DNA from: Acidimicrobiaceae bacterium
GTDB taxonomy: Bacteria > Actinomycetota > Acidimicrobiia > Acidimicrobiales > RAAP-2
Assembly (NCBI GenBank): GCA_947456095.1
Contig: CANGPX010000009.1
Span: forward strand, 1 to 36,994
Direction: 5' to 3'
Length of the DNA stretch: 36,994 nucleotides
The position numbers and the translations under genes are program-made. The notes under the pieces are model-generated. The model was given only the letters and a program-made list of their open reading frames with translations. It was not told the origin of the DNA and searched no databases. Shown here piece after piece: positions 22,789 to 33,497 of the stretch (position 1 is its first letter; the number at the start of each line of letters is the position of its first letter).

Positions 22789-24162
22789 GTGGAAAACGTC
22801 GATCAACTTTGGGGGAGCTGCACCGAAGCCTTACGCGGTCAGGTGTCTGAGATGGTCTGGACCATGTACTTGTCCAAGATTGCGCCTGTGGATTTACACG
22901 GAGACACCTTGCGGCTCGCCGTTCCCGACGAAGTGGTCCGGGATCAAATTGTTACTCGGTATCTCCCCATCATCACTGAATCACTCGCGATGGAAATTGA
23001 CGATTCCCTTGAGGTTGAGCTCATTGTCGACGCCGCCCTGTGTGCCCCAGCAACCGTTGAAGAAGTCGTTGCCGTGCCAGTCCAGCGAAAGCCTCCTGCG
23101 CCACGACCAACGTCGGGGACCCTCGGGTCAAGCGTTGGAGTTGACCCTCGCTTTACGTTCGACACCTTCGTCTCAGCATCGTCAAACCGTCTCGCTTGTG
23201 CGGCAGCAAAGGCTGCTGCAGAGATTCCTGGCAATGTCTACAACCCGCTCTACATCTATGGAGCCTCGGGTCTTGGCAAGACTCACCTTCTTCATGCCAT
23301 TGGGAACTACGTCTTGGAGAATTACCGGGGTCATCGAGTGCTCTACGTCACGACAGAGACCTTCCTCAATGACTATGTCGATGCCATCCGTCTTGGAAGA
23401 TCAGCTGCATCGTTCAAGCGTCACTACCGAGAATGTGATGTGTTGCTCATTGACGATGTCCAATTCATGCAGAACAAAGAAGGACTCCAAGAAGAGCTCT
23501 TCCACACCTACAACGATTTAAAGCAAGCGGGAAAGCAGATCGTTCTCACCTCCGACCGAGCTCCAAAGTCCATTCAGGACTTAGAAGATCGACTTCGCAG
23601 TCGCCTGTTATCTGGACTGCTGGTCGAAATTGACCCGCCTGACTTAGAAACGCGTCTGGCAATTCTTCGTACCAAGGCTGAGCGTGAACCTGTACACGTG
23701 CCAAATGAAGTGCTTGAATTCATCGCCAAACACGTTCGAGACAACATTCGTGAGCTCGAAGGAGCACTCACCCGAGTTGTCGCTCGAGGAAAACTCAATC
23801 AAGAACCCATCACCTTGGAGTCAGCACAAGCAACGCTGGCTGACATTGTCCAAGGTGGCTCACCGAGAATGATTACCCCGGAGATGATCCTTGATGCGGT
23901 TGCTGAAACCTATGGCTTCACTGTTGAAGACATTGTTGGGCCAAAGCGCGTCCGCCCCCTCGTCACCGCTCGCCATGTAGCGATGTATCTCGTTCGCACA
24001 CTGACAGAGTTCTCCTACCCAGCCATTGGTCGAGTCTTTGGTGGAAGAGACCACACCACGTGCATCAACGCTTGTAGCAAGATTGAGGGTCAAATGGGTG
24101 AGCGTCAAACCATCTACGACCAGGTGACCATCCTTGAGGCAAGCCTGCGAAACAATGCGTAA
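22789..24162 (+). CDS. dnaA: Chromosomal replication initiator DnaA
   Basis: 457 residues from GTG 22789, which has GGAGGG just before it and gives the standard N-terminus (ENVDQLWGSCTEALRGQVSE). The GTGs at 22741-22774 fall within DnaA boxes, and the listed ORF start at 22327 runs through rpmH. Domain I is about 1-80, a short Pro-rich linker follows, and the AAA+ domain begins near FTFDTFVSASSNRLA with Walker A YGASGLGKTHLLHAIG (Ala where most DnaA have Gly) and LLIDDVQFM as Walker B. Domain IV ends with GRDHTTCINACSKIEGQM, the DnaA-box reading motif. It opens oriC, which follows directly. Confidence 0.96.
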   Translation: MENVDQLWGSCTEALRGQVSEMVWTMYLSKIAPVDLHGDTLRLAVPDEVVRDQIVTRYLPIITESLAMEIDDSLEVELIVDAALCAPATVEEVVAVPVQRKPPAPRPTSGTLGSSVGVDPRFTFDTFVSASSNRLACAAAKAAAEIPGNVYNPLYIYGASGLGKTHLLHAIGNYVLENYRGHRVLYVTTETFLNDYVDAIRLGRSAASFKRHYRECDVLLIDDVQFMQNKEGLQEELFHTYNDLKQAGKQIVLTSDRAPKSIQDLEDRLRSRLLSGLLVEIDPPDLETRLAILRTKAEREPVHVPNEVLEFIAKHVRDNIRELEGALTRVVARGKLNQEPITLESAQATLADIVQGGSPRMITPEMILDAVAETYGFTVEDIVGPKRVRPLVTARHVAMYLVRTLTEFSYPAIGRVFGGRDHTTCINACSKIEGQMGERQTIYDQVTILEASLRNNA

Positions 24163-24419
24163 CCTGTGGGAAGCACCGGGGAAGAGTTGTGGGCGGGTTG
24201 TGTCCAAGTTGGGGAACAACCGACTGTTGTCCACAAGACTTTGGTCACTAGTGAGCAGTTGGAAATTGTCGTCCACAGTTGCCCTTGTGGCAGTGGATTA
24301 CGGAAATCGACCGTGAACTGGGAAAACGTCGTCTTAGTCACAATCCACAGGACCTATTACCACTATCTATAACTACGATCTCCCTGTTGAGGCGGATCGG
24401 TGAATGAAAGAGAGCCCAA
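24163..24419. other. Chromosomal origin oriC between dnaA and dnaN
   Basis: 257 non-coding bases with DnaA-box-like sites in both directions: TTGTCCACA (24227-24235, the form common in mycobacteria), TCGTCCACA (24269-24277), AGTGGATTA (24292-24300, reverse), CAATCCACA (24341-24349), plus weak TGTGGGAAG (24165) and TTGTGGGCG (24187). An AT-richer stretch, CTATTACCACTATCTATAAC (24353-24372), near dnaN could be the unwinding element and also holds a TATAAC -10. No perfect TTATCCACA is present here; the only perfect copy is upstream of dnaA. Confidence 0.85.
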
Positions 24420-25520
24420 GTGAAATTCAGATCTGAGCGTGACTCACTCGCTGAAGCACTCAGCACTGCAGGCCGCGCTGTAGCGAGTCGTGGAGCCTCT
24501 GCGGTTCTTTCTGGCTTGCTCCTTCAGTGTGAGGGAAACCAGCTCACCGTCACAGGTACTGATCTCGATCTTGCCATCCGTGTGCAGTTCGAAGTCATTG
24601 GCATCACTGACGGCAGTGCTGTTGTGCCAGCCAAACTCGCCGCTGACATTGTCCGTTCGCTCGAGCCAGGTGCACTCACCATTGAAGCAACTGATGACCG
24701 AGTCGACATTGCTGCTGCTCGGTCGCATTTTGGAATTCGCGCCTACCCAGCAGCTGAATTTCCAAATGTCGCTGCCGCGAGCGCTCCAATGTCAGCTATT
24801 GACGCAAGCGCTCTTGCTGAAGGACTGCGCCAGGTCGTTCGCGCCTCATCAAATGACGACGCCCGGCCACTACTGACCGGTGTGTTGTTCACGACGACCG
24901 ACAACGTGCTGCGCATGGTTGCGACGGACTCGTATCGATTGGCGCTTCGCGACCTTGCCGTCAACACCGGTGTGGTTTCTGATGAAGACATCCTTGTTCC
25001 TGCCCGCTCACTCACTGAACTCCAGCGACTGACCAATGCAGCCCAAGATGGCGCAACGGTTGGTATTGCCGCATCGAAAAACGAGATTTCGTTTTCAACT
25101 GGCAATGTGACCATCTCCACTCGACTGCTCGAAGGTACCTACCCCGACTATCGCCAGCTCATCCCCGAGAGTTACCCCAATCAACTGTTGCTTGGGAAAG
25201 AGACGTTGATGGGAGCACTTCGCCGTGTTCGCCTCCTTGTTCGCGACAACACCACCCCGGTTCGACTTTCGATGCGCGCAGGTGGCGTGGACATCACTGT
25301 TCAGTCAGCTGATGGTGATGCCAGCGAAACCGTCGATGGTGATTTCACTGGTGATGACTTCACCATTGCGTTCAACCCGACCTACCTCATTGACGGCATT
25401 GATGCGATTTTGTCCGATGAAGTACTCATTGAAAGTACTGACGCGAGTCGCCCAGCCACCGTGCGCAGCGCTGAACAGACCGATTTTCGGTATTTGTTGA
25501 TGCCCGTTCGAGTGCCCTAA
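24420..25520 (+). CDS. dnaN: DNA polymerase III sliding clamp (beta subunit)
   Basis: 366 residues, standard. Three repeated clamp domains: MKFRSERDSLAEALSTAGRAVASR, then LLTGVLFTTTDNVLRMVATDSYRLALRDL, and finally VLIESTDASRPATVRSAEQTDFRYLLMPVRVP, the last containing the C-terminal signature with the partner-binding pocket. It encircles DNA and tethers polymerase. The GTG start is preceded only by a weak AAGAGAG. An ATG at 24404 opens a 10-codon ORF out of frame that overlaps the start and may slightly affect initiation. recF follows after 6 bases. Confidence 0.97.
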   Translation: MKFRSERDSLAEALSTAGRAVASRGASAVLSGLLLQCEGNQLTVTGTDLDLAIRVQFEVIGITDGSAVVPAKLAADIVRSLEPGALTIEATDDRVDIAAARSHFGIRAYPAAEFPNVAAASAPMSAIDASALAEGLRQVVRASSNDDARPLLTGVLFTTTDNVLRMVATDSYRLALRDLAVNTGVVSDEDILVPARSLTELQRLTNAAQDGATVGIAASKNEISFSTGNVTISTRLLEGTYPDYRQLIPESYPNQLLLGKETLMGALRRVRLLVRDNTTPVRLSMRAGGVDITVQSADGDASETVDGDFTGDDFTIAFNPTYLIDGIDAILSDEVLIESTDASRPATVRSAEQTDFRYLLMPVRVP

Positions 25521-25526
25521 GCCAAC

Positions 25527-26615
25527 GTGGGGCTCACCCGCCTCGATCTGCAGAACTTTCGGATCTTCCGCGAGGCTCGCTTTGAACCGGACCTCGAGGG
25601 CACAACGGTGCTGCTTGGTCCAAATGGAACCGGAAAAACAACGGTCTTAGAAGCGGTTGCTTACCTCGCAAGTGCGAGAAGCTTTCGCGGAGCGACCAAA
25701 GAAACGCTCGTTCGCCAGCACGAAGCAACGGCGTATCTGCATGGGACGTCGAGTCATCATGGTCGCGACTCAACGATTGATGCCGCGATTCACCGCGTCG
25801 GTCCCGGCAAAATGCTCATCAATAAGCAAACCGTCCAGACAAAAAGCGATCTGGCCCAAGTCCTCACCGTCACCACCTTCACCCCTGATGACATTCTCGT
25901 TGTCCGCGGTGGCCCAGCTGGTCGCAGAGACCTGTTAGATGACGCGCTCGCAGTGCTCTCGCCCGCAGCTGGCCAACTCATTGAGACGGTCGAGCGAGTT
26001 TTGCGCCAGCGCGGGGCGTTGCTCAAGCAAGCAAAAGGCAAACTCACCAGTGAAATTGAGTCCAGCCTTGAGGTTTGGGACGAAAGACTTGCTACAGCAG
26101 GAACCGAACTCATTCGTCTTCGCCAAGAACTCGTTGACAGCCTCCAGCCTCAAGTTGCCGCAGCGTATGTCGCGCTGGCGACCGAAAACCGGCAAAGTGA
26201 ATCGACTTCACTCAGCTACTCAACCTCATTTCTTGGCGATCTTCGAGAAGCGTTACTGCGCGCTCGACAAGATGACGTTCGTCGCGCGCAAACAACCGTT
26301 GGTCCTCACCGCGATGATCTCGTCATGCAGGTGAACGGTCGCGACGCCAGAACCCAAGCCTCCCAAGGCGAACAGCGATGTTTGGCCTTGAGTGTGCGCT
26401 TGGCCCTGCATCATTTCGTCACCGAGCACCATGGGCGCCCGCCAACGTTGCTGCTCGACGACGTGTTTAGTGAACTTGACCCAGATCGAGCACGTCGCCT
26501 CGTCGCAGCGCTGCCAAAAGGGCAGACCCTGATCTCTTCTGCAGTGCCGCTGCCTGATGACGTCAAGGCGGCAACGGTCATTGATGTGGCGACACTTGGA
26601 GCAACGAGTGACTAA
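25527..26615 (+). CDS. recF: DNA replication and repair protein RecF
   Basis: 362 residues. SMC-like ATPase that loads RecA at gaps. Walker A LGPNGTGKTTVLEAVAYLA (about 32-50), family block TFTPDDILVVRGGPAGRRDLLDD, signature ASQGEQRCLALSVRLAL and Walker B PTLLLDDVFSELD. The C-terminal LISSAVPLP stands where most RecF proteins have an xTTxxP-type motif. The GTG start is 6 bases past dnaN, and the stop overlaps the next gene by 8 bases (GTGACTAA). Confidence 0.96.
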   Translation: MGLTRLDLQNFRIFREARFEPDLEGTTVLLGPNGTGKTTVLEAVAYLASARSFRGATKETLVRQHEATAYLHGTSSHHGRDSTIDAAIHRVGPGKMLINKQTVQTKSDLAQVLTVTTFTPDDILVVRGGPAGRRDLLDDALAVLSPAAGQLIETVERVLRQRGALLKQAKGKLTSEIESSLEVWDERLATAGTELIRLRQELVDSLQPQVAAAYVALATENRQSESTSLSYSTSFLGDLREALLRARQDDVRRAQTTVGPHRDDLVMQVNGRDARTQASQGEQRCLALSVRLALHHFVTEHHGRPPTLLLDDVFSELDPDRARRLVAALPKGQTLISSAVPLPDDVKAATVIDVATLGATSD

Positions 26616-26925
26616 GCGTGGTTGGTATTCAGGCGATGGCCCAACGGCGATTTCAACGTCGCTGAGTCGTATTCTTGGCCGAATCACTCAGAGTTCGGCC
26701 AAAACCCTGACCGAGTTGATCGACCAGTGGCCAACACTTGTTGGCGAGGAAGTTTCGACGGTGTCATCACCAATCAAGGTTGAAAGCGACACCTTGACCG
26801 TACGGTGTGACCGTGCTGACTACGCCACCCACCTCAAAGTCTCCTGGCCGCAGATTCGCGCTGCGGCAACTGCGCAAGGAATTGACGCTCCCAGCGGAAT
26901 TTCTGTTGTTCTTCGGCCAAGATGA
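26608..26925 (+). CDS. dciA: DUF721 / DciA-like helicase-loading factor
   Basis: 105 residues from GTG 26608; the longer ORF start at 26557 is inside recF. The DUF721 core is seen as LSRILGRI, then LTELIDQWPTLVGEEVSTVSSPIKVESDTLTVRC and ATHLKVSWPQI, a KH-like fold. DciA proteins interact with DnaB and assist helicase loading in bacteria without DnaC/DnaI; dnaB lies at the left end of this window. The location between recF and gyrB is the actinobacterial one (Rv0004 in M. tuberculosis). The symbol is given by family; the exact loading role here is inferred. Confidence 0.88.
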   Translation: MTKRGWYSGDGPTAISTSLSRILGRITQSSAKTLTELIDQWPTLVGEEVSTVSSPIKVESDTLTVRCDRADYATHLKVSWPQIRAAATAQGIDAPSGISVVLRPR

Positions 26926-26967
26926 AGCCCGCTCGCCGAAGGTCTATCAGGTAGACTGCGAAGATAA

Positions 26968-28995
<2,028 letters not shown>

Positions 28996-29011
28996 GGAGA
29001 CCAAGGTAACT

Positions 29012-31474
29012 ATGACTACCCCACCAGAGAACCCCATCGAAGAAACCCCATCGGGTATTCAGCCGATCGAAATCCAAGAAGAGATGGAGCGCTCGTTCCT
29101 TGAGTACTCCATGTCGGTCATCGTCAGTCGGGCACTGCCCGACGTCAGAGATGGACTAAAGCCCGTCCACCGTCGCATCTTGTATTCAATGTTCGACCAG
29201 GGGCTGCGTCCTGATCGTCCACACACGAAGTGCGCCAAAGTCGTCGGTGAAGTCATGGGTACGTTCCACCCACACGGTGACACCGCCATTTACGACGCTC
29301 TCGTGCGCATGGTTCAAGAATTCTCCATGCGCCACCCGCTCATTGACGGCCACGGCAACTTCGGTGGAACTGGTCCAGACGAAGGTGCCGCAGCAATGCG
29401 TTACACCGAATGTCGCTTGGCGCCACTCGCGCTTGAGCTCATGTCGGGCATTGATGAAGAGACCATTGATTTTGGGCCCAACTACGACAACACGGATCTT
29501 GAGCCCAAGGTCTTGCCTTCTCGCTTCCCGAACTTGCTCGTCAACGGCTCACAGGGCATTGCTGTTGGTATGGCGACGAATATTCCTCCCCACAACTTGG
29601 GCGAAGTGATCGACGCAGCGCTCCACTTGTTGGCAAATCCCGGATCTACTCCAGATGACCTGATGCAGTTTGTGAAGGGTCCAGACTTTCCAACTGGTGC
29701 CCAAATTCTCGGTCGCGCCGGCATTATGGACGCGTTTCGAACTGGTCGCGGCTCCATCAAGATGCGCGCGGTTGCCGAAATTGAAGAAATCAAGGGCACA
29801 ACGCAAATTGTGGTGACGGAGTTGCCGTATCAAACCTCAGTTGAGTCAATCGAGTCGCGCATTGCCGAGCTTTCCGACAACAAAGAACTCGAGGGCATCT
29901 CCGGGCTGCTCAACTCGTCAGCTGGGAAAAAGCCGCGACTGGTCATCAAGTTAAAGCGCGACGCCAACGCCAATGTGGTGCTCAACAAGCTCTACAAGAT
30001 GACGCCGCTGCAGACGAGCTTTGGGGTCAACACCTTGGCCCTGGTCGATGGCGTCCCGCGCACGCTCAACTTGGCTCAAGCGCTCCAGCACTACCTTGAC
30101 CACCAGATTGAAGTCGTCACTCGCCGGTCAGAATTCCGACTTCGCAAAGCTGAAGCTCGAGCCCACATTGTTGAAGGCCTCATCAAGGCACTCGACATGC
30201 TCGATGCCATCATCGCGACCATTCGTGCCTCCGATGACCGCTCAGCTGCTCGCCAGGCGCTCATGGTCGAGCCCTATGAGTTCTCCGAAGAGCAGGCCAA
30301 CCACATTTTGGACATGACCCTTGGTCGCTTGACCCGACTTGGTCGAGCTGAACTCGACGAAGAGATGGAAAAGCTACGCGAGGTCATCGCCGCACTTCAA
30401 GCCATCCTTGGCGACGATGTGAAGCTGAAAGCGGTCATTGCTGAAGAGATGTCAGCAATCAAGACGAAATTCGCCAACCCTCGCCGTTCGCAAATCATCA
30501 ACGACCCAGGCGAACTTGGTGCTGAGGACCTCATTGACGACGAAGAGATCGTCGTCACGATGACCCAAGCTGGCTACATCAAGTCCGTGTCTGCGGCGAA
30601 CTTTAAGACCCAAGGTCGCGGTGGTCGCGGGGTCGCGGGAGCAAAACTCAAAGAAGAAGACCTCGTCACCCACGTGGTCCACACCACCACACACGCGTAT
30701 CTCTTGCTGTTTTCGAACAAGGGCAAGGTCTATCGTCTGCGGGGCCACGAGGTCCCCATGAAAGAACGCCAAGCCAAGGGCACAGCTGTCGTCAACCTCA
30801 TTCCGCTCGCGGCTGGGGAATCCATCCAAGCGGTGGTCGACACGAGGGACTTCCCCGAAGAGCAGTACTTGTTGTTCGTCACGAGTCTCGGTCAAGTGAA
30901 AAAGACCCCATTCTCTGAATACGACAAGTCCCGTCGCGATGGTTTCATTGCCCTCAATCTCCGCGAGGGCGACAACCTTGTGCGCGTCGTTCGCACCAGC
31001 GGCAACGACGATCTGTTCTGCGTGACCTCACAAGGCATGACCATTCGCTTCAAGGAAGAAGATGTGCGACCAATGGGTCGCTCGGCCGGTGGAGTTCGCG
31101 GCATCAAGTTGAAGCCAGGCGACGAAGTGGTCTCCTTAGACGTTGCTGGTGATGACCTCGACATCTTGATTGTGACCAATGCTGGATTTGGGAAGCGCAC
31201 GAAGCTCGAGCGCTTCAATAGTCAAGCCCGAGGTGGCCAAGGTGTCCGTGGCATCCGCTTGACCGCGGCGCGCGGTCGAGTCGTCGCAGCGTTCATGGCC
31301 AACTTGGATGAAGAAATTCTGCTGGTCAGTTCAGGTGGAGTCATTATCCGGATGGCGGTTCGTGAAATCGCCAGCCAAGGTCGCGACGCGACCGGTGTTC
31401 GGGTCATGAACTTAGACGATGGGCAAACCGTCGCGGCAGTGACGCGCGTGGTTGCTGAAACCGAAGACGAGTAA
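29012..31474 (+). CDS. gyrA: DNA gyrase subunit A
   Basis: 820 residues. Cuts and rejoins DNA to add negative supercoils. Winged-helix region SRALPDVRDGLKPVHRRILYSM, quinolone-region HPHGDTAIYDALVRM with Thr91 and Asp95 (equivalent to E. coli Ser83 and Asp87), and active Tyr131 in AAAMRYTE. The C-terminal beta-pinwheel contains a GyrA-box-like QGRGGRGV (consensus QRRGGKG) and a second QARGGQGVRG, which marks it as gyrase rather than topoisomerase IV. AGGAG lies upstream of the ATG. The stop codon TAA directly touches the stop codon of the converging DsbA-like gene, with no terminator between. Confidence 0.97.
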   Translation: MTTPPENPIEETPSGIQPIEIQEEMERSFLEYSMSVIVSRALPDVRDGLKPVHRRILYSMFDQGLRPDRPHTKCAKVVGEVMGTFHPHGDTAIYDALVRMVQEFSMRHPLIDGHGNFGGTGPDEGAAAMRYTECRLAPLALELMSGIDEETIDFGPNYDNTDLEPKVLPSRFPNLLVNGSQGIAVGMATNIPPHNLGEVIDAALHLLANPGSTPDDLMQFVKGPDFPTGAQILGRAGIMDAFRTGRGSIKMRAVAEIEEIKGTTQIVVTELPYQTSVESIESRIAELSDNKELEGISGLLNSSAGKKPRLVIKLKRDANANVVLNKLYKMTPLQTSFGVNTLALVDGVPRTLNLAQALQHYLDHQIEVVTRRSEFRLRKAEARAHIVEGLIKALDMLDAIIATIRASDDRSAARQALMVEPYEFSEEQANHILDMTLGRLTRLGRAELDEEMEKLREVIAALQAILGDDVKLKAVIAEEMSAIKTKFANPRRSQIINDPGELGAEDLIDDEEIVVTMTQAGYIKSVSAANFKTQGRGGRGVAGAKLKEEDLVTHVVHTTTHAYLLLFSNKGKVYRLRGHEVPMKERQAKGTAVVNLIPLAAGESIQAVVDTRDFPEEQYLLFVTSLGQVKKTPFSEYDKSRRDGFIALNLREGDNLVRVVRTSGNDDLFCVTSQGMTIRFKEEDVRPMGRSAGGVRGIKLKPGDEVVSLDVAGDDLDILIVTNAGFGKRTKLERFNSQARGGQGVRGIRLTAARGRVVAAFMANLDEEILLVSSGGVIIRMAVREIASQGRDATGVRVMNLDDGQTVAAVTRVVAETEDE

Positions 31475-32110
31475 CTACGCCGTTGCTCGGGCTCGCTCGA
31501 TCATGGTCACAAGGACGTCTGGGTCTTGGGCGCCAGAGACAGCAAATCGACCGTCAACAACAAACGTTGGCACTGCGCTGAACTCGTTGTCGCGGGCCTG
31601 TTCTTCATCAAAGCGGACTTCGTCCGCATAGGCCCCTGTCGCCAGCACTTCACGAGCTGCTTCGCCATCAAGGCCAATGTCGGTGGCGCAAGCAACGAGG
31701 GTGTCATAGTCACTCATGAGTTGACCCTGTTCGAAGTAGGCGCGGAAAAGCCGTTCTTTCATGGCATCGCCGAGCCCACAAGTGTTGGCGAAGTGGATCA
31801 GGCGATGGGCGTCAAAGGTGTTGCCTGACTGCAAGTTGCTCAAGTCATAGCTGAGGCCAAAACTCCTTGCCGTCTCGGTGATGCGGGCCTGGGTGGCAGC
31901 GACTTGTTCCATGGTCATGTGGTATTTCTTGGCCAAGAGTTCATCCATTGGCAGATCCCGCTTTGCTGGCGCACCTGGGTCAAGTTCAAAACTGCGCCAG
32001 ATGACCGTCACGTCTTGAGGGTCGCCGAGGCGTGAGAGGGCAGTTTCGAGTGAGCGCTTGCCGATGTAACACCACGGACAGGCAATGTCGGACCAAACGT
32101 GAATTTCCAT
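31475..32110 (-). CDS. DsbA family (FrnE-like) oxidoreductase
   Basis: 211 residues. Thioredoxin fold with a helical insertion: EIHVWSDIACPWCYIGKRSLETAL carries the CPWC redox pair, and SAVPTFVVDGRFAVSGAQ is the cis-Pro segment. No signal peptide, so cytoplasmic. The FrnE group includes polyketide-pathway and stress-linked isomerases; the substrate cannot be inferred. AAGGAG lies 6 bases before the ATG. Ends flush against gyrA and diverges from the CoA-transferase gene. Confidence 0.92.
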   Translation of the reverse strand: MEIHVWSDIACPWCYIGKRSLETALSRLGDPQDVTVIWRSFELDPGAPAKRDLPMDELLAKKYHMTMEQVAATQARITETARSFGLSYDLSNLQSGNTFDAHRLIHFANTCGLGDAMKERLFRAYFEQGQLMSDYDTLVACATDIGLDGEAAREVLATGAYADEVRFDEEQARDNEFSAVPTFVVDGRFAVSGAQDPDVLVTMIERARATA

Positions 32111-32183
32111 GTTGTCTCCTTAGAGCAGCTCAACTGCGGTGAGCGCCGTTCTCCCAGTGCGAACAGCCTGACAGACTGTTGTC

Positions 32184-33497
32184 ATGGCGACCTACGTCAC
32201 CGCACAAGAAGCGGTCTTGATGCTGCGCGCGCATGAAGTGATTGGGATGGGCCTTGGCCTCGGGAATCCGCCACGCTTTTTGCAGGCGCTCAACTCGCGA
32301 ACTGACTGGGAACAACTCACCTTGGGCGCCACCTTGCTCGTGAGCTCGGCCGATGTGCTGCTCCAACAACACGTTGCCATGCGTTCGGGTTTCTTTGGAC
32401 CCATTGAACGGCTCTATGCCGGACTTGGCGCGGACATCTCCTTTGTTCCAGCGGGATTTCGCCAATTCGCCGTCACCTTGCGGCGCATGGCACCGCGGGT
32501 GATGGTCGTGCATGGCCGAGTCGACCAAACAGCTGGTCAGGTGAATTTGTCGCTGCATCTTGGTGGGACGAGAGATGAGCTGTTGCTGGCGGGAAAAGAC
32601 CCAGAACGCCTGCTCATTGTTGAAGACAATCCACTGCTGCCCTTGACCCACTCCATGGAGCCGTTTACCAACACGATTCCGCTCGACCTCGTTGACGTTG
32701 TTGTTGAAGGTGGTGAGACCCCCTTTGTCCTCGTCGATGAACCAAGCACGGACGAAGACCAAGCCATTGCTGACTTGGCCGCGAGCTATGTCGTTGATGG
32801 CGCAACGCTGCAGTGCGGTATTGGCCCCATCCCAAACCTCGTGGCACTCGCGCTTTCTGCTCGTGAAGGCGGCGGATATGGCATTCACTCTGAGATGTTC
32901 ACCAACGGTCTTTTTGCTCTTCACCAAGCTGGCAAGGTGACCAATGCCAACAAGGGCGAATTTGTCGGCGCGAGTGTGACCACCTTCGCACTTGGCTCAG
33001 CCGAGATGTATGCCTGGCTGCATGAAAACCCCGAGGTCGCTTTTTTGCCAGTTGATGCAGTCAATGACCCCTCCGTTATTCGCGACAACGTGAACTTCAC
33101 GTCCATCAACGGTGCGATTTCAGTTGATGCTGTGGGCCAAATCGTGGCTGAAGCCATTGATGGTCGACAGATCTCTGGGGTTGGCGGCCATGAAGATTTC
33201 ATTCAAGGGGCTTCGATGTCTCTTGACGATGTGTCAATGGTGGTGTTGCATTCAACGGCCACCATTGGTGGAGAACTTCGCAGCCGAATCGTGCCAGCGC
33301 ACCCTGCAGGTGCGATCATTAGTACGCCGCGACATCACACGGGCATCATCATCACCGAATACGGCGCAGCAGATTTGCGCGGCCTCACCTTGGCTGAGCG
33401 CGCTCGCGCGCTGGCTGAAATTGCTCACCCAAATTTCCGAACTGGACTGCGATCTGCCGCAGCACAGTTTGGCCTCCCACGAATGGCCTTCCCATGA
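32184..33497 (+). CDS. Acetyl-CoA hydrolase / 4-hydroxybutyrate CoA-transferase family protein
   Basis: 437 residues, full length for the family. These enzymes move CoA between short acyl groups through a glutamyl-CoA intermediate. Typical blocks are GIHSEMFTNGL with the probable catalytic Glu, NPEVAFLPVDAVNDP, FTSINGAISVDAVGQIVAEA, GVGGHEDFIQGA (usually GxGGQxDF) and TEYGAADLRGLTLAERARALAEIAHPNFR. The substrate (acetate, butyrate, 4-hydroxybutyrate or other) cannot be decided. The start is the ATG at 32184; no strong ribosome site is visible. It overlaps the ABC-F gene as ATGA, an unusual partner. Confidence 0.9.
   Translation: MATYVTAQEAVLMLRAHEVIGMGLGLGNPPRFLQALNSRTDWEQLTLGATLLVSSADVLLQQHVAMRSGFFGPIERLYAGLGADISFVPAGFRQFAVTLRRMAPRVMVVHGRVDQTAGQVNLSLHLGGTRDELLLAGKDPERLLIVEDNPLLPLTHSMEPFTNTIPLDLVDVVVEGGETPFVLVDEPSTDEDQAIADLAASYVVDGATLQCGIGPIPNLVALALSAREGGGYGIHSEMFTNGLFALHQAGKVTNANKGEFVGASVTTFALGSAEMYAWLHENPEVAFLPVDAVNDPSVIRDNVNFTSINGAISVDAVGQIVAEAIDGRQISGVGGHEDFIQGASMSLDDVSMVVLHSTATIGGELRSRIVPAHPAGAIISTPRHHTGIIITEYGAADLRGLTLAERARALAEIAHPNFRTGLRSAAAQFGLPRMAFP

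Noticed and set aside
32130-32927. 265-codon minus-strand ORF opposite the CoA-transferase gene
   Set aside because: It is the antisense shadow of a clear family protein; its composition (many His, Gln, Arg) fits no family, and codon position bias belongs to the plus strand.
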